Below, one piece after another: positions 11,161 to 22,822 of a stretch of DNA of 64,000 bases (its first letter is position 1; each line of letters begins with the position of its first letter). Origin of the DNA: Jacaranda mimosifolia (taxonomy: Eukaryota > Streptophyta > Magnoliopsida > Lamiales > Bignoniaceae); the NCBI GenBank assembly GCA_018894105.1, contig CM032133.1, positions 14,336,501-14,400,500 of the forward strand, given 5' to 3'. The notes beneath the pieces are model-generated. The model made no database searches, was not told the DNA's origin, and saw only the letters and a list, made by a program, of their open reading frames with translations. A program made the translations under genes and the position numbers.

Positions 11161-11494
11161 TCACTTATTATCTTGCATGTCACTAATCTATCTTTTTCTT
11201 CTATTGAGTAGGCAATCGCTGTAATGTTAGCTTGGGGGGGTTGACTACATGTCCATCTGTTGAGGTGAAGGAGAAGTGGTGTTCCATTTGGAGTTTGTTC
11301 TTCATGTTGTTCTCTCTTAGGGCAACAAGGTTTTCTTGCTTTAGCAAGAGGACTAGAGTTGCTCCATAGGCAATGTGATCCAGCATATTGAGTGACTGCT
11401 TTGGCCGTAACTACCTTGCACAGAGTCATTATCCAACAACATCATCACTGTTTCTCAGGTCATCTGCAATACTAGTTTTCTAGGAGGTGGAGCT
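11161..11494 (-). other. Unassigned, possibly coding remnant
   Basis: It is GC-richer than its surroundings and open in two minus-strand frames (11139-11429 and 11201-11386). I recognise neither product. Joined across the solo LTR to 12474-12545, the minus strand reads an uninterrupted proline-rich stretch (PNPAPKAYPPLEDIPAPPP) before a stop. This suggests a former exon, but no family can be named. Confidence 0.3.
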
Positions 11495-12473
11495 TGTTAT
11501 ACTGGTGTGAATATAAGTAGGATCAAAAGTGGGACGAATTGATCTTTTTCTCAATCAATTAACACTTTTTTCTTTTGAGAAGGTTTTTGTAAAAGGTTTT
11601 ATATCACAGAAATAAAGATCCAAATAGATAATAAATATCAGAAAGCAGCAAATACGATGAACACGATGATTTATATTGGTTCGGCAAGCCTACTTCAGTA
11701 CCTAAGATATAATCTTAGGATTTTTAACTTGCACTTATATTAAATACAAATGAAGTTACAGCAAAGAAAAGATATAAGAAATCGATAACAAAAAGCAACT
11801 TCCTCTATCGTAGACACTTCTAACAAACTGGATGATGGAAGGCAAAAGCAAACTTCCAACGCAACTTCAAGAGTAGTACCTTATAGAGTTCTGAACTTTG
11901 AGAAAAAGGCTTTTTTTCATCTGACTTGAGACATCTTCTATTTTAAATAGATGAAGTTCATTCAGAATCTTTTTCATCTTCTGGACATGTTATGTTTCCA
12001 TATAAAGTTCCAGCCATAACTTCCCTTTCTTGAGTCCAGGTTGCCATAAAACTTCCAACAACATCTTTCCTTTTATCTTTCTTTTGAATATATGGAATTA
12101 GCTCTGGTCATGTGGTTATGTAAAACTCTAATAGAAACTTTTCTAATTTGATTTGAAAGTTGCCATATTAAAGTTCCAATGGCTACTTTCCTTACCTAAT
12201 GCTGGAAAATTATAAAAAATTTCTTTCCTTCATTCTAGGCATAAATTAGACAATTATCTTGAAGATTGATCCAGCAGATATCTTGAAGATTACATGACAA
12301 TCATGCAGATTTCCATATGAGACTTCCAACTATTAAGCCATGATTGGAGCAAACAAAACTGCTGAATTTGTGGTATCAAATCAATTGGGTATTTTTGTTA
12401 TTTACAACTAATGCAATATGTAAAATCATTGCAAAGGATCATAATCAATACATATTATGAGGAGATCCCAACA
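11495..12473 (-). mobile_element. Solo LTR (979 bp)
   Basis: On the minus strand it runs from tgttgggatctcctc to ccagtataaca, with TG..CA ends. A terminal part (gcttgccgaaccaatataaa) is typical of plant retrotransposon LTRs. No partner LTR or internal region is present. The bases agct lie at both borders (..ggagct / agctgg), which hints at a target-site duplication but not a clean 5-mer. Confidence 0.65.
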
Positions 12474-13421
12474 GCTGGTATATCCTCTAATGGCGGATAT
12501 GCTTTAGGTGCTGGATTCGGAATCAGACGTGATTGTGCACTAAGTAGGTAGCTCTCTGCTTTCTCGCCTCTCACGCGACCTAATTATTGGAATCTTGAAA
12601 TTTGGATCTCATCTCTTTTCTCAAATTTCCTTTCAATTTTCCTTTTTCTAAGATGGCATTTCCCATGGACGATGCCAACATACTACTGCTCAGAAATAGA
12701 AGTAGGGTCGGAGAGCATCGAGATTTTTTTACAACTAATTTTTCGTGTCTTTTTTTGTATTAATATTTGGTATTTATAATGATTAAATATTTAGTGGGTT
12801 TAGACCCATTTGGATCAAATGCCCATCTTGATGGACTTGATTAATTAGGCTTATTGGCCTTTTACATTATTTACTATTGATTTAATCAAATTCTTTTGTT
12901 GAATTTTTTCATTTTTTACCCCTAGGGACTTAAGTTGCCATATCATTAGGGCCTATAATCCCAAAAGAAGACATATGTAATGATATGTTTGGATCATAAA
13001 AATCAGTGAACAAAAAGAAAAAGAAAATTTAAATGCGCAAATATTAAAATATAAAGTTATATTATTAGAAGAATTAAAACGTTTTCCTTAGCATTTTCTT
13101 CATTAAAATTCTAAGTCCGAAGGTAGAGATTGGCTTTGTCCTAAACTTGATTCAATTCTATCATGAGATTTATCAATTGCGAAGTGCTCTTTTATGAGAC
13201 AATTCAATTTCCATGCCATATTTATTTTTCCTCCATCACAGCTTTGCTTACTCTCACAAACTGAATTTGCAGCACGAAACTATCAGATAAATTAAACAAT
13301 ATGGCCACAGCCTCAACAAAAGAACCATCTTCCCTAGCTACAGACTACCGCCAAGAACGTACGTCGACGGTAAAGAAAGGATACATCGAAATGAACAGAT
13401 CATCACATCACCAGACACCAT
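12474..13421. other. Intergenic spacer
   Basis: It holds the possible end of the exon remnant (to about 12545) and then AT-rich DNA with no frame or repeat I can assign. The last ~150 bases are the probable 3' UTR of the ankyrin/PGG gene. Confidence 0.4.
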
Positions 13422-14067
13422 CTAGCTAATTAATTGATAGACAATATCCATGGAATTTTTCTTGCTAGGCTTATCAAAGATGCCAGAGACATAGGTCCGG
13501 TTGGTCATCTCAATCAAGAGAGGAAATTGGCAGATGGAGAAAATAATTATTGGAATGACTGAAATAATGATGATAGGTATGGTAACCCAAGATAAGCGGT
13601 CGTGGAGAATCAAAAATATTGCTGCCCCAAAGGATGCCATCATTGTAACAATGGAGAAGAACAGACATGCGAGTCCAAGAATTAACTTTGTGGGCAAAGA
13701 CTTGAGAAAATCTTCTTCTGCATATCTTGCGGTGAGAATTCCCAAGAACACCAATAGTGATGTACACGAAGTGAACATTGATAATGCATTTGAAACCATG
13801 AAAATCAAGAATGGACGAGGCTGAGTTTCCAACATTGTGGGCAGCCCATTTTCATTTTTGTTACCACCTGGAACTGTAAAAGCCGTAGTAAACATGACTG
13901 CCGCAATAAGAGTGCCCACAATCATGCTTGATCCCGCAGTGTTTTTCATCCAACTTTCTGCATCTCTCATCAGATCCTTATGTTCATCGCTAAACACAAC
14001 TTCTGGCGTTTTATTCTTCTCATTCACTTCTTCTTTCAGCTTCGGTTGAACAATGCTCTCCACTTCC

Positions 14068-14100
<33 letters not shown>

Positions 14101-15192
14101 ATTAAACTCAGGCAATTGATGTAATTTAATCTCTAAACAAGGTTCTCCACTTCCACTTCCTAGCTATATATATATATATATATATATGAACAAACTAATT
14201 AATTGAACTCTGGCAATTAATGTAATTTAATAATTATAATTTAGTAATTTAATCACTATAAAATAACTAGAACATTAACTATAACCAATCTATAGATGAT
14301 GTTAAGAATTCATAGCTTTCACTATAAAATTGTCCTAACCAAATTCCAAATTGAACTAACATTTGTTACAAGCAACCCATAGCTGATGATGATTCTTCTT
14401 TTATATATTTTAATTTTCCTAAAGATAATGTATAACTAATATATTATGCTTTGAACGTACAATGCTAAAAGTTGATGATTAATTATTTTTATTGATTATA
14501 ATTAAAAAAGAATTACACTTGCTACGAAAATTCATAGCTATATATAATTTGTAGTTATAGCTATGAAATAATTTTGTAGCAATTTTTTCATAGCATATAC
14601 TTAATTTTTGGGTAGTGAATTTAATGATTATAAATTAGTACTTACTTATTTATATACTTACGTTAAACCATTGTAGTTCCCTTTGCATCTGCAGAGCTGC
14701 TCCAGAAACACGCTCAAGTTGAGAAGGAGGCGATAACTTACCTGCAAGATGTAAATAGTTATTTCTGAAAGCATCATGCCTGCGTGCCATTATGTTCATT
14801 TTTGCTCCTAGACCGTATATAAGGCTGAAAATCTTCTCCTGACGCAGTACAATTGCCTGTGAAAAAATTGTTCTTCCTTTTTTGTCTTTCTTCCAGATGA
14901 TTTCTGGATTGTATTTCAACATTTCTTTTACGAATTCAATAATCCCATGCTTGATAGCATCATAAATTATTGTGTCAATATCCATATTTTCAAGTTCCAC
15001 GTGGCTCAATGTCCGCATCTCCCGAAACATGCAAGTCAGGAGTTTCACGGATTCATCATGTACCAACTTTCTGTGATGGATATACTTGATCTCTGGAACT
15101 AAAATTTAAAACCAAAAAAAAAAAAAAGAAAAAGAAAAAAGGAAACCTCAACAGCATATCCCATCACAATATATATATATATATATGTGTGT

Positions 15193-15224
<32 letters not shown>

Positions 15225-15669
15225 TCTCATTCCCTATATCATAAAGCAGAATATACATACCAAAGCATCGTAAAATGCACCAACCCAATTTGCGGAACAC
15301 ATGGTTGGCTGCAAAAGTACTTCAAGCAGGTTAATAATTAAAACTAATCTAACTCCCCTTCACTATAACGAAAACTATATATAACAATGGAGTTTCCAAA
15401 GAGCTATTGTTAGGCAGTTAATTGGTTGATCATCTTTTAGTTAATGTTCTTCTCATGGAAAAATTGTACAAAAAGACCGTAATTATGGTCAACTCAAAAT
15501 ATGGGATTGAAACATGGGGTAGTAAAAAATTAAGACCAAAGCTCTTAAAAAATTAGAAAAAAGAAAAAAGAAGACACAGGTTATCTAAAAGGACAGTTAG
15601 TCCGGTCATTGCTTGCATAGCGCTTGTGTGGCACACCAGCGCAAACTGTATTTTTGGGTGATATGTATC

Positions 15670-15701
<32 letters not shown>

Positions 15702-16334
15702 AAATTTTTTTAAGAGTTTTGATAGTAGTTTTGTATTACCCCAAATTTCAGTCCTATATTGTGAAATGGCGATAGTTACGATCCTATTTTCGCAATTTAT
15801 CCTTCCTGTCATTGTATGGAATGGAGAGATATTACCTCGACTAATTATACTCAGGCTTCCATGTGAGCTTTTGTGAATTTCTTCGTCACTTGATTCATGA
15901 ACTTCGATCATGTGCTCCACATCAGAGCTCAATCTTTGAGTTTCCATGTGCTCTAATTCACTATAAGAATCCAGTTCAATACCGTCCCAAGGAGAATGAA
16001 TTGTTACACCTATACCAAAAAGGAAATGGAGCGAATTATATATTTTGTTTCCATATATAACGTCTTTAGCTAGCAAAAGATGAATCGTTCCCAGCTAAGA
16101 AATAGAATTATAAACTCAGAGACAGAGTAATAATATTCCTAAGAAATTAAACTTACTGGATTGTGATTTTCAGGAAACAAAAACCATAAAACAGGCGCCT
16201 AGTCCTGTATCTCTCTATCTCCCATTGATTTCTTTCACTAAATTATGAGTTCAACATTCAATGCATCTTAAATCTTTTATGTTTTATTGTTGCTGAAGAA
16301 AGTTAATTTAATGTCATAAGGCCATGGAAGAAAG

Positions 16335-16366
<32 letters not shown>

Positions 16367-18239
16367 TTACAACGGTAGATCCATTTCTCCCAGAATGAAA
16401 ACTTGGTCCCGCTGGGGAATGCAGAAGGCTTTTGAGCCAATATTTTGAGAGCGTAGTGGTCGCTGTCATCTGGGATTACGCCCAGTTTGGGGTACCGTCT
16501 TAATAGCATTGAGGCAACATCTGTGGAGCAACAGTACGTAAGTGCAGAGATTTATTAATATATTCCAAATATACACACATATTCTTGAAGATATATTATA
16601 TATGATCATGCATCATGAGAAACCTTGACTTACCATAAATTTCAGCAGTAATAAGACAATTAAGCAGCTTAATTCCATCCTCACCCTTTTCTGGACTGAG
16701 CTCGCATTTGGGCGTGACTTTGTACAGATAATGAACCATATTCTTTTGTCTATACAAAGCTGCCACAATTACGGGAAGTTGGCCGTCTTCATGTTCATTA
16801 TTTCTTATTTTAAGTAAATTCTTGTTTTTAAGTACTATTGCCCTTGCCAGTTCTGTTTCACCACAGACAGCAGCAAGAGACAGGCAAGTTGCACCGTAAT
16901 CATTAATCATTTCCAAGTCCTCTGGTTCCATAATACCTACCAAGTGTTCTGCTATCTTTATGTGGCCAGATAAAATTGCAATATGGAGAGCTGTGTCATT
17001 ATGAGATGATATTCTTGCCTTAAATGCATCTCCAGCCAGCAAATTCACTGTTTGATCCATTTTCCCCTGCTCAATTGCCTGGTACAGACTCTCGTATTTA
17101 AGGTATTCTTTGGTCCCTGCAGATTGCAGATATTATTAATTAATTGTTTGCATGCACTTCATATGAAAGTAGCTAGGCGCCAGCTAGCATCATATCAAAA
17201 TCATCCATCCATATATATATAAAAAAATTTCTAGCCAGTTGTGAATTTTTCTACAGTCAAAATATTTTTAATTAGCTCCAATCTTAAATTACTAACTCAA
17301 TTAAAGTCTTAATTAAAATAGAAATAACCTGTATTGGGGTAAATTAATTAGTCGAGAATTACGTACCCTTATGTTCTCCAAGTTGAACTTGATCTTCTTC
17401 ATGATCTGACAATGGCTGTTTGGGAGGCCTCAAAGCCTTCTCAGCCAGATGATACCATGCATAGCTAGCAGAAATGTGAGCTTTATCAAACTTGGCATAT
17501 ATGCCTGGTCCACAAGACAGTTGAATGGCATGCAAAGCAAGTGCATTTTTCTTCTTCCATTCCTCATGTTGTTGTTTCTGCTCATGTTTATCTGGTTCAG
17601 CCTCCTTTCCGGAGACAACACCCCACAGCCCATGACCAACCAAATAGTTTTTCAAACACCTTTTCCACTGCTCATAGTTATCCTCACTCAGCCTCTCAGG
17701 AACAATTCCCAACCCTCCAAATGTCTTTTCATTGCCTGTTCAATAAATCATAAATAAGCATGTTCATCAATTTTCGAGTGGCTTTCGGCCAAGTGTTATA
17801 AATCTCTCACATAATGTGGGAAGTCAGATGTTTGAAATTCAACAAACTCCTAATGTGCATATATATAAATAAAATAAATAAAAAAATATGTCCAACGGCT
17901 TGCCGAATAGTCTATGACTGAATAGTATAAGTCTTTCATATAATGTGCGAGGTGAGAGATTCGAATTGACTCTTGAAAAGTGTGTATAAATAAAAAAAAA
18001 TAAACAAAACATGTTTACCAACTCACTTTTCAATTTTCAAATGCAATTGAGAAAAGAAACACAACTAGAGTAGAGCTTATTCTTAGTTGTCCCAAATTAT
18101 ATATATATATATATATATATCATAAACGTAATAATTTTAGCCTGTTAAACAAAACATAAATGCATATAATGAATGAGAGAAATAGTGTGAAACATATATG
18201 CATATATATATATATATTCTTACTTGAATTTTTTCTCAT
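13422..18239 (-). CDS. Ankyrin-repeat PGG-domain membrane protein, 8 exons, 773 aa
   Basis: Exons (minus strand order): 18224-18239, 17367-17735, 16634-17116, 16371-16520, 15836-16009, 15261-15308, 14662-15098, 13422-14066. All seven introns are GT-AG, phases agree and there is no internal stop: 2322 nt, 773 residues. Residues ~18-110 resemble a copia gag N-terminus (NYEQWKRCLKNYL, GLWGVV). Ankyrin repeats lie at ~150-250 (DTALHIAILSGHIKIAEHLV). A second helical ankyrin-like part is at ~430-545 (KGRTIFSQAI, NNYLHLAGKL). The PGG domain (PF13962) starts at ~585 with W598 (SWMKNTA) and TVPGG at 623-627, and four hydrophobic segments follow to the C-terminus. Relatives such as ITN1 and ACD6 act at membranes in defence, salt stress and cell-death signalling; a similar role here is inference. 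The ATG has an in-frame TGA just upstream. Exon 1 is only 16 nt and is the least certain part. Confidence 0.88.
14055..14190 (-). repeat. Tandem duplication across the exon 8 acceptor
   Basis: The block ctctccacttcct + (TA)n + aaactaattaaactc..ggcaatt..atgtaatttaat occurs at 14055-14130 and again at about 14143-14232. It therefore duplicates the 3' splice site of intron 7. The real acceptor (exon start 14066) continues the PGG frame. The extra one (exon start 14159) would read EVEVENLV and then stop. Confidence 0.75.
14518..14583. repeat. Short inverted repeat inside intron 7
   Basis: cttgctacgaaaattcatag is matched in reverse by ctatgaaataattttgtagcaa about 45 bases on, giving a stem of about 25 bp. 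It is probably a tiny MITE remnant. Further tagctatga-type pieces lie nearby (14290-14600). Confidence 0.5.
15168..15224. repeat. Compound (AT)n(GT)n microsatellite in intron 6
   Basis: About ten AT dinucleotides are followed by about 19 GT dinucleotides interrupted once by ga. Other (AT)n runs lie in introns of the same gene at 14068-14094, 16336-16361 and 18099-18120. All are outside exons. Confidence 0.85.
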
Positions 18240-19928
18240 ATTTCCTCAAGCTATTTTACCATGGAAGAATGAGTTAGATCACTAGCACTCAGATTCATTG
18301 TTCCCATATATATGTGAAACTGATCATTAATAAGGTTACGCATTAAGGACTCTTCATCTCATTTCACATGACCCTTATTCTATGCTTCTCCAACACATAT
18401 TCATTTTAATTAGGCTTTTCTCTTTCTTCCTTTTTCCTTTTTTTATCTATGCTTCTCTTACACATATTTATTTTAGGCTTTTCTCTTTCTTCCTTTTTCC
18501 TTTTTTTTATCTTAACGCTCTATTTGGATCTACGACTTGGACAATTAAATATTTAAATGTGATATCAGCGAAATATATATATATTTTTTTAAAAAGAAAT
18601 TACGTAATTTGGTGAACCAAGTTAATTTTTAGCATCGCTCTTTTCCTTTTGTGCATCAGTTCTTATCCTACTGTCAGAAAAAGCAATAAATTCTTGTCCA
18701 ATTTAAAGCAACATTATAATGAAATCACTTAGTGGGGCAACCAAATGTTAGCAAAGAAAAAGGGACTAAATTTCTTGATGATTGAGAAACTTGGGATGCG
18801 AATACATTTAATCCCTTTTTCGCATCTCAACCGTCTGAACTAGGGCAAGTTTACTTTGTCGGATGAAATTTGATAGATTATCATATTATGTCCCATAAAG
18901 TGATTGATTTTAATGAATTAAATTTAGAATAGATTATGAGTTTGTGTTATATTAATTTATGTAGATTTTGAATTTTGATAAATAATCCTCCATATTAAAT
19001 CAAATTACGTAATCCATACAAATATTGGTGGAAAAAATATTGAACTTTGATTTAAGAATGTGTAGTATTAATTAGTGACCAAACACAATATTCTCTTATT
19101 CTCAACAATGTAATCTCATTAAACCGCCATAATAATTTTATCTATTTTATCCATCTATCCGAATGAGACCTTAGCGGGGCAACAAAATGTTGGCAAATTA
19201 AGTTTCCCATTGTCACCGGCCTGGATGATCAGGATATCTGGGTGAGACAGCTGATCAAATTAAATTAAATTAATCAAATTACTGCTGTATCCTTTTCTTT
19301 TTGTATTAATTGAACCCGCTGCATGCACGTACATTTTCAAGTTTAATTTGTTAACATGCTATTGCGCCAAGGCCAGCCTGCTAATCATTTCATAACATCT
19401 CAGTCTCTTTGTTATAGTTGAGTCTGCCATTTTCTTCTTGTTATTTTGGATGCATGCCCCAAAGTTGCACTAAATGAGAGATTTTTATCTCACTTGAGCA
19501 ATTATTCTGAGTGGTGATTGAATTTAATTTGGAAAAGTTGCAATAGACTGCTACTTCTCAAAATATTGCCAAAACAATACAAGTTTCTCAAAACTTGCAA
19601 GAAGGTCCCTCACGCAAATATGATGCCAGGAATCTAAAATAACACGATGAAACTATTTAAATATCCTAAAATTACCAAAATATCACCATCAATTGGGGAA
19701 ATTCAAATATTTTAGGAAAATTATGAAGAATCCATGCAAATGTTGCAAAATGCAGGAATTGAATGTTTTATACTGGAAACAATTTTAATCTTTTGACGCA
19801 TATACATGAAACTATGAAATGCCCTTAAATAACTCAAGCATTCCCATGAATTGAGAAAATTTTTAAAAAGTCAGGGAAAACTACTGAAAATGGCAAGAAA
19901 TATGCGAAATATAGAAAATAAATAGTTA
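18240..19928. other. Upstream region of the ankyrin/PGG gene and AT-rich spacer
   Basis: A TATA-like acatatatatggg on the minus strand near 18303-18315 would suit a transcript starting just upstream of the ATG at 18239. A pyrimidine-rich ~66-bp unit beginning tatgcttctc is present twice in tandem (18381-18447 and 18448-18513). The rest is AT-rich with no gene. From about 19560 the sequence resembles the DNA flanking the other side of the next element (22225-22820), that is, the older repeat into which it inserted. Confidence 0.45.
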
Positions 19929-20370
19929 AGAAAAAAATATTTTTTTCGTTCTATAAATTTTTCTGACTTTCAGTTTTATCCTATATGTTACGGAATTTCA
20001 AATTTAGTACTATAAGTTAATTTTTTTTTGCATATTTAGTCCAAAAGTCACTGGAATAATGTGGCATACCGGAAGGTGCTGAAATTGGCATTTTGCTGAG
20101 TTGGCACATACATAGTTTTTTTTTTTTTTTTTCCATGTTCGCAAAAAAATTAGTTGATAAATCTAATTAATTGACTTATTTTATCACTTTTATTCCTTAG
20201 GTGGCAACATGAATTTTGAAGTGTTTATATATCACATAAATATATATATATATAAATATATATAATTTATAATAGTTAAGAAATAAAAAAAATTTAAATA
20301 ACTTTAAATATATAAATAAAAAATAAATAAACTAAGAGTTAAAAAAAAAGGGAAAGGAAAATTCCCCCAA

Positions 20371-20585
20371 CCCCCCCCCCCCCCCCCCCACCCACACTGG
20401 CGCCCACCAAGCTTCCAAGTAGCCAGCGCTTGAAAACGGCTGCCGAGCTTCCAAGCGACCAAGCCTGGAAGCTTGCCAGGCCACTGCCATGGCCACTAGT
20501 TGGCCATAGCAACCTAGGTGGTTGGGGGGGAGGGGAGGGGGAAGAGGGGTTCGACGATGGGGCGCAGCGGGCGACCGCGGTGGTA
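20371..20585. other. GC-rich island with poly-C and poly-G borders
   Basis: A run of 19 C (20371-20389) opens the island. About 130 bp rich in gcttccaag and ggccactgccatgg follow, closing with gggggggaggggaggggg (20521-20540). The surrounding DNA is almost pure AT. The island is open as a short frame (from 20430), but its codons are low-complexity and I do not call it a gene. A captured fragment is possible, since Pack-MULEs are known to collect GC-rich gene pieces. Confidence 0.5.
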
Positions 20586-20732
20586 TGTATATATGTGTGT
20601 ATATTTATGTATATATTTGTATGTATATATATATTAATATATATTTATGTAAATATATGTGTATTTTATGTTGCATATTAAAATATTATATATTTTTATA
20701 AATATATGTACATGTGTATATATATTTGTAAT

Positions 20733-21510
20733 GAGGTTGAAAACTATATATACTTGGATTGGGATAGAATCTGGATGTGTCGACCTTGCTTGGTTGAGTA
20801 ACAGATAGCTGGGCTGAATTTTGCAATCACGAGCAAACTTCAGATTAGTCAATGTGCCCCCAACTATAGCACTCCAACACTCAAGTTAGTATGACGATGA
20901 CCAAATAAGATGAGCAGCAGAGTGAGGACTTTGTAGTATAGAATGGCATATCTTCAGTGAGGCTGGAAAGGGGGGTATTTATAACCTTCCCCAGGTGAAG
21001 GATTTATTTGAAATGCCTTTAGCATGCAAAAATGACTCTTCTCCTTGCATGAGGGGCTTAAGGTCATCTCCCATTCCTGTACTATTCCAGGTGGATTTAC
21101 CTCCAGTTTTCATAGACATAATAGTACACTGGAGGCACGCCCCTTGCCTAACGTGGCAGTATGGGCGGTATTGGGGCAGCATGTGCCATTAATGCAGAGG
21201 CATGTCGCCTATCAAGGCATTTAATGCGGAAGAAAAGAGATCCTATGGTGAGTCGACCTCAGTAGTCGACATATAGATTGACCATAGGGTGGGGTTGACG
21301 GCCAGAGGAAGAGGCAATCGAACACTTTGGTTGAACAAGCCGAGTATCTGCGCTCAGGTCATCAACGTCGCTCAGTGTGCCGTGGGAGAAAAGGTGCAAG
21401 ACGTAGACCAAGGTCAACAACGTGATTGGGCTCTGAGGATGAGATGGGCTTGATGATGTGCTTTTGGGCAATAGTCTTTGGACTGGGCCTATTAGGCCAT
21501 TCCATATCAA
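20733..21510 (-). mobile_element. LTR-like segment nested in the Mutator-like element
   Basis: It is single-copy GC-balanced DNA inside AT-rich DNA, with a TATA signal on the minus strand (ggttataaatacc, near 20977-20989), repeated gcatttaatg / gccattaatg phrases and gtcgac motifs. The segment at 46545-47260 shares this layout (TATA, gcattaaatgcgg, gtcgac), so the two look like solo LTRs of one family. Exact ends and TSD could not be fixed. Confidence 0.4.
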
Positions 21511-22029
21511 TTTGTATACAATATATGTGTAAATATAATTGATACTAATATTAGTCATATATTCATATTATTATTAATATTTAATAATATATTAATGAAA
21601 TATCAATATCATTCATAGTGATACTATTATAATCAATAATACTAATTATATGGTTAGTAATATATTAATAATAATAAAGATTATATTATAATAATTTTAA
21701 TTATATTCATAATACGTAGTATTGATGATATTATAAATATTATTAATATAATAATTTATAATTATAATATTACTATAATAATAATACATAATATTAATAA
21801 ATATTAAATTAATTTTATTATTATTATTATCAGTATAATTAATCATAAGAATAATAAGATTAGTATTATCATAATTATGATAAATAATTATCTAATATTA
21901 TTAATATATTATTAATAATATTGTTAATAATATATTAATGATAATATTACTAACAAAACTCCAAGTAAGTAAAGATTTTTTCCAACAAGACAAAAAAATT
22001 GCAATGCCAGCTGGAAATTTGCGACCTAA
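21511..22029. other. AT-only low-complexity DNA
   Basis: From about 21540 to 21955 the sequence is almost entirely taatatt / aataata words with many short palindromes. No gene is seen. Confidence 0.8.
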
Positions 22030-22822
22030 GCAAAAATCTCCAAATTCAACAAATTTTGACTTGTCACATCAGCGTTTCTGGCCAAAATTTTGAATTCCGG
22101 CGACTTTCGGACTAAATGTGCAAATTTCTTCTAACTTATACGACTAAATTTGAAATTGTGTATAACATATAAGATAAAATTGAAAAGTCAAGAAATCTAA
22201 TATGATGAAAAAAATATTTTCCCAAATAGTTGAAGTGTAGAGAATACGTAAATAATTTTTTGTAAAAAGAGTGCAAAATGACCAAAATTCTTCTTATTAT
22301 CCTAAGATATTCCTATAAATTGAAAATTCTTAAAAAATTAAGAAAATATCTAAGTACAACTGAAAACAAATGTATGATACAGGGATATTTTTAGATATGC
22401 ATGGAAATTGTTTTTGGGGTGGTTTTCTTTGTATGAATATTACCTAAATAGCCTTTTCAAATCCGAAACAATTTGTATGGGTTGGAGAAAATTTTCGAAA
22501 TATTAGAGAAAATGCATGAAGATGCAGAAAACATGCACGTGATGTCATGTTGGAGATTTTAAGCAGTGAAATAATCTAAATGACCTCCAAACATGTAAAA
22601 CGACCTTTATGCCCTGCTAGGCTTGCGAATAAGGAAACTAGGAAAATGTGAAAAACAGAATTTTTGATGAAGCACGAAGTTATGAACATTTATCCTGTAT
22701 GAAATTATAGTGGAAATGATGACCAAAATGCCTTTGGACCAAAAAACAGTGAAAGATATTGCAAAAATTCATGAACATGTGAATAGCAGTTTGGTGGACC
22801 AAAGCATGGTAAACATCCCGTA

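Larger units (their letters stand above)
19929..22223. mobile_element. Mutator-like element with ~190-bp TIRs
   Basis: The left end (19929-20120) and right end (22030-22223) are inverted copies: both contain gaaaa..tatttttttc, ttgactttt/ctgacttt, atttcaaatttagt and gcaaatttagtccgaaag-like blocks. Flanks are aaatagtta (19920-19928) and aaatagttg (22224-22232), a 9-bp duplication with one mismatch, as expected for Mutator. There is no transposase. The interior holds a GC-rich cargo, an LTR-like segment and pure AT-rich DNA. Confidence 0.75.

Noticed and set aside
11139..11429. 96-codon minus-strand ORF as a gene
   Set aside because: No recognisable motif, no start context, and a competing frame is open over the same bases; kept only as an unassigned remnant.
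13501..14049. ORFs overlapping PGG exon 8 in other frames
   Set aside because: Shadows of the real exon, which has the W-x-K-x-T-A and TVPGG motifs in the minus frame.
15606..15835. Extension of the exon 5 frame into a Lys-rich tail
   Set aside because: A GT donor at 15835 joins in phase to the 15308 acceptor; the extension reads intron with a poly-pyrimidine tract.
20430..20681. 83-codon ORF in the Mutator-like element
   Set aside because: The first half is low-complexity GC-rich DNA and the second half is tatata repeat.
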